Of a stretch of DNA of 64,000 bases, positions 41,242-48,074 are shown piece by piece; the stretch's first letter is position 1; each line of letters begins with the position of its first letter. This stretch comes from Brevibacterium jeotgali (GTDB taxonomy: Bacteria > Actinomycetota > Actinomycetes > Actinomycetales > Brevibacteriaceae). Where the stretch lies: NCBI RefSeq assembly GCF_900169175.1, contig NZ_FXZM01000001.1:310001-374000 (forward strand). The letters run 5' to 3'. The translations under genes were made by a program, and so were the position numbers. Below the pieces are notes generated by a model. It saw nothing but the letters and a program-made list of their open reading frames with translations. It was not told the DNA's origin and did no database searches.

Positions 41242-43333
41242 GAGGGAGGCCCAGGAGCGCCACTCGGAACCTCGAGTGGAACAGCGTCCTCCGTCGCGGA
41301 TCGACGGCCTGGGGCGGGAGCCATCCGGGGAGCCCGCGACGGAACACCGAGTCCCATCCGGACCGCTCGAACCAGCGATGGTGGAAGGGGCAGACGAGGG
41401 TGAGGTTGTCGATCTCCGTCTTCCCTCCCCGCGCATAGGCGAGGATGTGGTGGGCTTCGCACCATTCGGCCGGCGCATCGCAGTCGGGGAACGTGCAGCC
41501 CTGATCGCGAGCGGCGAGGACCGCCATCTGGCTGCGGGTGGCGAAGCGGCCCTGCGACCGGACCTCGACGGTGCGTCCGCCTCCGTCGACGAGGTGCAGG
41601 AACGTCTGCGCGGCGTTCGACCTTCCCTCCAGGTCGGTCAGGGTCACGGGCCCACCGGCGTGTGTGCTGAAGAGGGCATCCGGTGTGTCGAGCTCGTCAG
41701 CGCGTGCCGTGACCACGAGTGCATGGTCGGCGCCGTGGAGGACGCGTTCCCGCGCAGCGCACCGCAGCAGGAAGGCGAACCGGTCGTGGCGGGCCAGGCC
41801 CGGCGAATCCGATTCCTTGAGTTCCGCGAAGCTCCTGCTCCTGCTCCCATCGGCGAACACACGCCCGCCCGGGTCATACTCGTACACGGCGTCGCCGGGT
41901 GGCCCACCGCTGCGAGGCGAGCCCGGGTCAGCGGCTTCGACCTCGTCGGGGATCTCGACCGCATCGGGATCAGCGCCCCCCGCATCTGACACAGGACGGC
42001 GTCCGAGGATCTTCTCCCACACGACCGACTCCAAGACGTCTACCCCCTCAGCGCGCACTCGCTCGAGCAGCGCCTGCACGTCCCGTGCGATCGCCTTCCG
42101 CATACGGAAGGGCCATCCATCCGCGTTCAGGACGAACTGCGGCTCATCCTCATCGAGCGTGTAGGACGCCCCCTCGATCTCGACCCGGGCATCCGCGTGG
42201 ACCGTGATCCGCGTGCCTTCCCAGACGGCTTCCCGCGGGATGGTCGGTATCGGCACGTCGTCGTCGCCCTGCGCGGACGTCACCGAGTACTCGTGATCGT
42301 CGTGCGGCACTCCCCCGCTCGAAGGTCTTCCGGCGGTCGACTCGCTCCCGGCAGTCCCTTGGCGTGCACTGCCACGCTGGGACGCGCCGTCGGAGCTCCC
42401 GCGCTGCGGTCCCTCTGAAGACAGCGCAACGGGCCCTGGCAGGTCTGCACCCGGCATGCCAGGATCCGCCGCCCCTGCTCCGGCCGCACCGTCGTCAGAC
42501 ACCTGGGTCGCAGAGGGGTCGTCGGTGCACTCCCGATGAGGACGCACGCTCACGGGCACATCCGCGTCCTTCATGCGGTGGTACAGCAGCGCATGAAGGG
42601 TCGTGCCCGACGGGCAGTCGAGGAGACCGGAGAGCCGCCAGTCCCCATTGCGCTGCTGGAAGAGATTGACCTTGTACCGGTGAGGATCGGTTTCGAACTT
42701 CGGAAGCTTCCCATCCGGGTCGACGTGATCGATGATCCGCTGGGTGAGCTTGGGCAGGTCTTTCAGCCGCACCGCCGGGGCGAGTTCCACGAGCGTCTTC
42801 TCCACTGCGTCCGCGTGCATCGCCCGCGCGGACGACGGCAGATCATCGATCGCATCGCACAGTGCTCGCGCTTCATCCGCGCTGATGCGACCGTCCGCGA
42901 AGGTGTCCGCGATCGCGGGCCGCAAGGGCTCCAGCACGTCGCCGGTCTCGGAGATGCGGCCCGCCACGTACTCGCAGAGATGCGTGCGACGCCGAGCCTC
43001 CCGCGGAGTGATCCGGAATTCGCCCGCCAGCAGAGCCTCGGTCGTCCGGTATCCGTGCACCGAGCTGTCGCCGATCCGCTGGTACGTCGCCAGGAGGTCC
43101 GTGCTGAGCGAGTCGACTGCCCGCCGCACCACTTCGAGGGAGCGCACCGCAGCCAAGACTTCCCTCGTCCCCAGCGAACCCCGAGCACGCGAAGCGCGAA
43201 CACGCCGGCCAAGGTCTATGAGCTCGACGAGATCCGGAGCCCTGCCCACCAGCAGTTCCCTGTCCGCATCAGAGAAGGGGACGCGGAAGGCCGGCGCCTC
43301 GACCGAACCATCCGGGCTGTGCGCCGTCGTCAT
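41216..43333 (-). CDS. DUF222/13E12-type HNH endonuclease protein
   Basis: A 705-residue protein. Residues about 15-250 are the DUF222 region of the mycobacterial 13E12 repeat family (EFRITPREARRRTHLCEYVAGRI; DGRISADEARALCDAI), then a long Gly/Ser/Asp-rich spacer (about 265-330), then an HNH nuclease domain near the C-terminus with CTFPDCDAPAEWCEAHHILAYARGGKTEIDNLTLVCPFHHRWFER, where CxxC-x-HH and HH chelate the metal. Such proteins are common and multi-copy in actinobacteria; function is unproven. It lies between purU and fdhA, oriented with fdhA, and does not fit the pathway. ATG 43333 with GGGGAG upstream is preferred to GTG 43339. Confidence 0.88.
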   Translation of the reverse strand: MTTAHSPDGSVEAPAFRVPFSDADRELLVGRAPDLVELIDLGRRVRASRARGSLGTREVLAAVRSLEVVRRAVDSLSTDLLATYQRIGDSSVHGYRTTEALLAGEFRITPREARRRTHLCEYVAGRISETGDVLEPLRPAIADTFADGRISADEARALCDAIDDLPSSARAMHADAVEKTLVELAPAVRLKDLPKLTQRIIDHVDPDGKLPKFETDPHRYKVNLFQQRNGDWRLSGLLDCPSGTTLHALLYHRMKDADVPVSVRPHRECTDDPSATQVSDDGAAGAGAADPGMPGADLPGPVALSSEGPQRGSSDGASQRGSARQGTAGSESTAGRPSSGGVPHDDHEYSVTSAQGDDDVPIPTIPREAVWEGTRITVHADARVEIEGASYTLDEDEPQFVLNADGWPFRMRKAIARDVQALLERVRAEGVDVLESVVWEKILGRRPVSDAGGADPDAVEIPDEVEAADPGSPRSGGPPGDAVYEYDPGGRVFADGSRSRSFAELKESDSPGLARHDRFAFLLRCAARERVLHGADHALVVTARADELDTPDALFSTHAGGPVTLTDLEGRSNAAQTFLHLVDGGGRTVEVRSQGRFATRSQMAVLAARDQGCTFPDCDAPAEWCEAHHILAYARGGKTEIDNLTLVCPFHHRWFERSGWDSVFRRGLPGWLPPQAVDPRRRTLFHSRFRVALLGLPPELPLSGA

Positions 43334-43355
43334 GATCACTCCCCGTCGCGTCTGC

Positions 43356-43432
43356 TGAACAGCTCTGTTCTATGTGTCTTTCGAACAGTCTATTCGATAG
43401 ACGCACAGGAATCTAGAGTCAAATCGAACAGA
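43356..43432. promoter_or_regulatory. TCGAAC-type repeats upstream of the DUF222 gene
   Basis: GAACAG-CT-CTGTTC (43357-43370), TCGAA-N7-TTCGA (43381-43397) and a third TCGAACAG (43425-43432) lie in 77 nt. They resemble the actinobacterial LexA box TCGAAC-N4-GTTCGA, though spacing is one or two bases off. Confidence 0.4.
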
Positions 43433-43495
43433 TGCGAACTTCTCTGCAGGAGGACAGGACATCCGCCGCGCGCACCCGACCACGCACCACGGCCG

Positions 43496-44710
43496 TCACC
43501 GCGGGATGAGCCCGTGGGGGTCGAGCACGAACTTCTGCGCCGCACCCTCGTCGAACGCCGCGTAGCCCTGGGGCGCGTCGTCCAGGGAGATCGGGGTCGC
43601 GTTCACGTTCCGCCCGATAGTCACCTTGTCCGCGAGGATCGCGTGCATGAGGCCCCGGTGGTACTTCATGACCGGGCACTGGCCGGTGACGAAGGTGTGA
43701 GACTTCGCGAAGCCCAATCCGAACCGCATGGACAGCGATCCCTGCTTCGCCGCCTCGTCGACCGCACCCGGGTCGCCCGTGACGTAGAGGCCGGGGATGC
43801 CCAGGCTGCCACCGGCACGAGTGATCTCCATGAGCGAATTGAGGACGGTGGCGGGGGCCTCGGTCGCGGCCCCCGCTCCGTGGCCGCGAGCCTCGAAGCC
43901 GACCGCGTCGATCCCGCAGTCCACTTCCGGCACGCCCAGGATCTGCTCGATCTGCTCCACCGGATTCCCCTGGGACACGTCGACGGTCTCGCAGCCGAAG
44001 CTGCGCGCCTGCGCGAGTCGGTCCTCATTGAGGTCTCCGACGATGACCACGGCAGCGCCCAGCAGATGCGCCGAGGTCGCCGCAGCCAGACCGACCGGGC
44101 CGGCCCCCGCGACATAGACGGTGGAGCCGACGGTCACGCCCGCGCCCACAGCACCGTGGAAGCCGGTCGGAAAGATATCGGACAGCATCGTGAGGTCCAG
44201 GATCTTCTCCATCGCCTGGTCTCGATCGGGGAACGTCAGGACGTTCCAATCCGCGTACGGGACCAGGACGTACTCGGCCTGGCCGCCGACCCAGCCGCCC
44301 ATGTCGACATAGCCGTAGGCAGAGCCGGGGCGATCCGGGTTCACCGACAGGCAGATGCCGGTCTGCCCCTCCTTGCAGTTGCGGCATCGGCCGCATGCGA
44401 TGTTGAACGGCACGGAGACCACGTCGCCCACCTGCACGAACTCCACATCGCGACCGACCTCGACGACCTCGCCGGTGATCTCGTGACCCAGGACCAGCCC
44501 CTCTGGAGCCGTCGTCCTGCCGCGGACCATGTGCTGGTCGGAGCCGCAGATGTTCGTCGCGATCGTCTTGAGGATGACCCCGTGGTGCACCTGTCGGCCG
44601 ATGTTGGCCGGGTGGACGCCGGGTCCGTCCTTGAGCTCGAAGTCCGGATACGGAGCATCAATCACCTCGACGCGTCCGGGCCCCGCGTAGCTGACTGCTC
44701 TATTGCTCAT
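43496..44710 (-). CDS. fdhA: Glutathione-independent formaldehyde dehydrogenase
   Basis: A 404-residue zinc-dependent medium-chain dehydrogenase matching Pseudomonas putida-type formaldehyde dehydrogenase, which oxidises formaldehyde to formate with tightly bound NAD. Catalytic zinc ligands Cys55 and His76 (with Glu77) and structural Cys106/109/112/120 (CGRCRNCKEGQTGIC) are present; the NAD fold is YVAGAGPVGLAAA. Residues about 120-170 include the large insertion of this class. GGAGG lies 7 nt ahead of ATG 44710. The GntR operator core lies 20 nt upstream, tying formaldehyde removal to sarcosine oxidation. Confidence 0.92.
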   Translation of the reverse strand: MSNRAVSYAGPGRVEVIDAPYPDFELKDGPGVHPANIGRQVHHGVILKTIATNICGSDQHMVRGRTTAPEGLVLGHEITGEVVEVGRDVEFVQVGDVVSVPFNIACGRCRNCKEGQTGICLSVNPDRPGSAYGYVDMGGWVGGQAEYVLVPYADWNVLTFPDRDQAMEKILDLTMLSDIFPTGFHGAVGAGVTVGSTVYVAGAGPVGLAAATSAHLLGAAVVIVGDLNEDRLAQARSFGCETVDVSQGNPVEQIEQILGVPEVDCGIDAVGFEARGHGAGAATEAPATVLNSLMEITRAGGSLGIPGLYVTGDPGAVDEAAKQGSLSMRFGLGFAKSHTFVTGQCPVMKYHRGLMHAILADKVTIGRNVNATPISLDDAPQGYAAFDEGAAQKFVLDPHGLIPR

Positions 44711-44729
44711 CGTCGAGCCTCCGATCGTT

Positions 44730-44739
44730 TGATATATCA
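44730..44739. promoter_or_regulatory. GntR operator core shared with soxB
   Basis: TTTGATATATCAGTCG contains the perfect palindrome TGATATATCA, identical to the core of the soxB operator (TGATATATCAGT is shared). It is 20-29 nt upstream of fdhA. Two copies in two divergent promoters of one pathway is unlikely by chance. Confidence 0.75.
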
Positions 44740-44841
44740 GTCGTATATGCAGCGGTCCTCGAAGTCTGGAGCCGTTGAGCCCCGCCGTCAAGATCTCTCA
44801 ACCATGCAGCTTCCGCGCACGATATTCCGCTGAGACCTGCG

Positions 44842-44870
44842 CTTTTCCAGTACGACAAGTACTCCTATGG
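44842..44870 (+). promoter_or_regulatory. gbcA promoter with spacer palindrome
   Basis: TTTTCC (44842-44847) and TATGGT (44865-44870) are 17 nt apart. The spacer contains the perfect repeat AGTAC-N5-GTACT (44848-44862), a candidate operator between -35 and -10, different from the GntR core. Start of transcription would be about 54 nt before gbcA. Confidence 0.45.
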
Positions 44871-44930
44871 TGTCGGGAGAACCGGTCCACAGCGACGTGC
44901 GCCCGGCACTCTCACGCTTGGAGCAGACCT

Positions 44931-46235
44931 ATGGCCCGCGCAGTCAACCTCACCCCGAAGACCGGCCGGCGGCTCACCGATTCCCTCCCGCAGGACCGCG
45001 TCGCGGACCACGTGCGGCTCCTCGCCGAACGCCCCACGGGATTCTCACTCGCCGCGCCCTTCTACACCGACCCCGCGTTCTTCACTGCGGACATGGAAGG
45101 CGTCTTCGGCCGGCACTGGGTGTTCGCCGGCAGCATCGCGGAGCTTCCGGACGCAGGCGACTACATCACGGTCGAGTACGGCCCCTACTCGCTCATCGTG
45201 CTCCGCACCGACGACGGCGGCATCAACGCACTCCACAACGTGTGCAGGCATCGCGGTGCGCGGGTTCTGACCGCACCATCGGGAACGACCGGGAACCTCG
45301 TCTGCCAGTACCATTCGTGGACCTATTCCCCCGAGGGAGAACTCATCCATGCCTCGGCCCCCGGCGAAGCCGATTTCGCACCGGGCTGCTTCAACCTCAA
45401 GCGCGCCCACGCGCGGGAGGTCTCGGGCCTGATCTTCGTGTGCCTCGCGGACGAGCCCCCAGAGGACTTCGACGAGGTCTCGGCAGTCTTCGAGCCGTAC
45501 CTGGCGCCGCACGACCTCTCACGCACGAAGGTCGCGTTCCAGCAGGAACTGGTCGAGGAGGGCAACTGGAAGCTCGTCATGGAGAACAACCGCGAGTGCT
45601 ACCACTGCGACGGCCACCCGGAGCTCGCGTGCTCACTGTTCCCCACGTGGGGACTCACCGACGGAATCGTCCCCCCGCACCTCGCGGACGTGTGGGAGAG
45701 GAACCTGTCCGCGGAACTCTCGCTCCAGCAGCGGTGCGCCCGCTACGGACTGCCGTACGAGGTCGTCGAGGAGCTCGACACCCGCATCGCCGGCATCCGC
45801 ATCTCGCGCGAGCCTCTGGACGGAGAGGGGGAGTCCTTCTCGGAGTCCGGCCGCCGCCTGTCGAAGAAGCTGCTGGGAGACCTGCGGGACTTCCGCCTGG
45901 GGCGCTGCTCGATGCACCTGCAGCCCAACTCCTGGTTCCACTTCCTGTCCGACCACGTCATCACGTTCTCCGCGTTCCCGCTCGAGGCGGGCCGCACCCT
46001 GGTGCGGACCACCTGGCTGGTGGCGGACGACGCGGTTGAGGGGGTCGACTACGACCTCGAGACGCTCACGCACACGTGGAAGCAGACGAACCTCCAGGAC
46101 AAGGCGTTCGTCGAGCTGTGCCAGCAGGGCACGAGCAGCCCCGCGTACGAACCGGGCCCGTACATGAAGAGCGAGTACCAGGTCGAGGCCTTCATCAGCT
46201 GGTACGTCCAGCGGATGCAGGAGCACTACGCATGA
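44931..46235 (+). CDS. gbcA: Glycine betaine monooxygenase, Rieske oxygenase subunit
   Basis: A 434-residue Rieske non-heme iron oxygenase. The [2Fe-2S] ligands are Cys105/His107 (CRHRGA) and Cys125/His128 (CQYHSW); the mononuclear iron site is NNRECYHCDGH (His225, His229). Similarity of plan and context to GbcA implies demethylation of glycine betaine to dimethylglycine plus formaldehyde; related demethylases act on stachydrine or carnitine, so the substrate is strongly suggested by the adjacent dimethylglycine oxidase. GGAG lies 7 nt before ATG 44931. Its stop overlaps the reductase start (ATGA). Confidence 0.88.
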   Translation: MARAVNLTPKTGRRLTDSLPQDRVADHVRLLAERPTGFSLAAPFYTDPAFFTADMEGVFGRHWVFAGSIAELPDAGDYITVEYGPYSLIVLRTDDGGINALHNVCRHRGARVLTAPSGTTGNLVCQYHSWTYSPEGELIHASAPGEADFAPGCFNLKRAHAREVSGLIFVCLADEPPEDFDEVSAVFEPYLAPHDLSRTKVAFQQELVEEGNWKLVMENNRECYHCDGHPELACSLFPTWGLTDGIVPPHLADVWERNLSAELSLQQRCARYGLPYEVVEELDTRIAGIRISREPLDGEGESFSESGRRLSKKLLGDLRDFRLGRCSMHLQPNSWFHFLSDHVITFSAFPLEAGRTLVRTTWLVADDAVEGVDYDLETLTHTWKQTNLQDKAFVELCQQGTSSPAYEPGPYMKSEYQVEAFISWYVQRMQEHYA

Positions 46236-47902
46236 GCAGCTCCTCGACGGCGACTCAGGACGCACAGCAGGCGCCGACCGCCTCCGCCGGCGCGCACAGG
46301 TCGAACGAGCACGGGCCGCACGAGCACGGGTCGAACGGCCAGGACGCGCAGGCCACGGAGCGCATCCGCGACCTCCAGATGCCGTGGAACCGCGTCCTGC
46401 AGGCGACTGCCGAGGAGGCGGGAGCGGCGCGCGCACTCAACCCGTGGCACCCCCAGGAGTTCCAGGCGGAGTGCGTCGGCACCGTCCCCGAATCCGGCGG
46501 GATGAAGACCTTCGTCTTCCGCCGCGTCGACGGTGCACCGCTGGCATTCCGCCCGGGCCAGTACCTCAACATCGCCTTCCCCGTCGACGGACCGGACGCG
46601 GACCCGGTGGACCGCAGCTACTCGATCTCATCGGCGCCGACCCAGCCGTGGACGTTCGACATCACGGTCAAGCGGGAGGAGGAAGGGCGGGTCTCCGGGT
46701 GGGTGCATGACACCGTGCACCCCGGGACGGTGCTCGACATGCTGGGACCCGTGGGCGCGTTCCACCTGCCCGATGCGGAGCGGCGCCCCCGCTACCTCCT
46801 GCTCGCGGCCGGGTCCGGCATCACCCCGATCATGTCGATGATCCGGACGATCCATTCGCTGCCGGGGTACGCCGACATCGTCATGCTGTACCACGGCGCG
46901 AAGCCCGGGACCTTCGCGTTCTCGCGCGAACTCGAGTACCTCGCCTCCGTCGATTCGCGCATCACCGTCTACTACTCGCTGGGCGACCGCAGCGTCGACG
47001 GGACGTGGGAGGGGATGGTCGGTCGGCTCACGGCGTCGATGATCGACGACGTCGCCCCCGACGCGAACGGCCGCCATGTGTATGCCTGCGGACCGGAAGG
47101 CTACCTGGACGTCGCGGCGGACCTCCTGGTGACGCTGGGGGTCGACGAGACCGCCATCCACGTCGAGTACTTCTCCGGCGACCGCCAGGTGCGCCTCGAG
47201 TACAAGGAAGAGGTCGCTCTGGCCGGGGAGCTCGCAGAGGAGTACGCGGAAGCGGTCCAGGACCTCCACGAGGCCCAGACCTCAGCGCTCAACGTCTTCG
47301 TCTCGAACCCCGACGCCGAGGCCCTGGAGACCGACACCGGCGGCGGCTCCGCCGGGTCCCGGAACACCACCGCGGCTGCCACCACGTCCGCGGCGCCGGA
47401 GACCGTGAAGACGTCCGCGGCGCCGATGTCCGAGGCCGCGGGCACCCGGGGCTCTACGGGCACCACGGGCGCTGCGGCGTCTACGGGCACCGCGGGCACC
47501 ACGGGCAGTGCGGGCACCACGGGCAGTGCGGGCACCACGGGCACTGCGGCCTCTGCGGGAGGTACGGGCGCTGCGGGCGATGACATCGACTCGGCTGCGC
47601 CGGGCCCTGACCCCGCAGACTTCGAGACCGTGGGCACGGGATCGCTCACGATGTCGTTCGTCCGCAGCAGGCTCAACGTCAGGATCGACGAGGAAGAGGA
47701 GATCCTGTCCGTCGCCAAGCAGTCGGGCATCCGGATCGGCGCGAACTGCCAGGAGGGCATGTGCGGGTCGTGCAAGTCCGTGAAGCTGTCCGGTGAGGTG
47801 CAGATGAACCACCAGGGCGGCATCCGCCAGCGGGAGATCGATGCAGGCAAGTTCCTGCCCTGCTGCTCAACGGCGACGACGGACCTCATCATCGACGCGT
47901 GA
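46232..47902 (+). CDS. gbcB: Glycine betaine monooxygenase reductase subunit
   Basis: A 556-residue electron donor for the oxygenase. Residues 1-65 are a His/Asn/Ala-rich leader; about 80-330 the ferredoxin-NADP reductase core with FRPGQYLNIAF, RSYSISSAP (flavin) and LLLAAGSGITPIMSMI (NADH); the C-terminal 90 residues a plant-type [2Fe-2S] ferredoxin with CQEGMCGSC and a later Cys. Between them a 100-residue Gly/Ala/Thr linker (about 350-460) contains repeats such as TTGSAG coded by a 15-bp DNA repeat (47450-47580). It is translated coupled to gbcA. Confidence 0.9.
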   Translation: MSSSSTATQDAQQAPTASAGAHRSNEHGPHEHGSNGQDAQATERIRDLQMPWNRVLQATAEEAGAARALNPWHPQEFQAECVGTVPESGGMKTFVFRRVDGAPLAFRPGQYLNIAFPVDGPDADPVDRSYSISSAPTQPWTFDITVKREEEGRVSGWVHDTVHPGTVLDMLGPVGAFHLPDAERRPRYLLLAAGSGITPIMSMIRTIHSLPGYADIVMLYHGAKPGTFAFSRELEYLASVDSRITVYYSLGDRSVDGTWEGMVGRLTASMIDDVAPDANGRHVYACGPEGYLDVAADLLVTLGVDETAIHVEYFSGDRQVRLEYKEEVALAGELAEEYAEAVQDLHEAQTSALNVFVSNPDAEALETDTGGGSAGSRNTTAAATTSAAPETVKTSAAPMSEAAGTRGSTGTTGAAASTGTAGTTGSAGTTGSAGTTGTAASAGGTGAAGDDIDSAAPGPDPADFETVGTGSLTMSFVRSRLNVRIDEEEEILSVAKQSGIRIGANCQEGMCGSCKSVKLSGEVQMNHQGGIRQREIDAGKFLPCCSTATTDLIIDA

Positions 47903-47983
47903 CAGGCGCAGGAACATCCGCAGGACCGCACCACGACGCACGACTCGCCCCGGCCTCACGCACGGTCTCGCACGCGCGAGGGA

Positions 47984-48040
47984 CGGGTCGCTGGTTCGAA
48001 GGACAGCCGTCTGCGCCCGCCCCTCGAACCAGTGACCCGC
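47984..48040. terminator. Bidirectional terminator after gbcB
   Basis: CGGGTCGCTGGTTCGAAGG (47984-48002) pairs with CCCTCGAACCAGTGACCCG (48022-48040) over 17 of 19 positions around a 19-nt loop, between convergent gbcB and the dimethylglycine oxidase gene. Confidence 0.75.
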
Positions 48041-48074
48041 CCCTCGCGGATCTCCACCGCTCACAGCCCGCTGC

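Noticed and set aside
43356-43432. Exact LexA box
   Set aside because: Spacing is N5-N7 instead of N4; kept only as a candidate.
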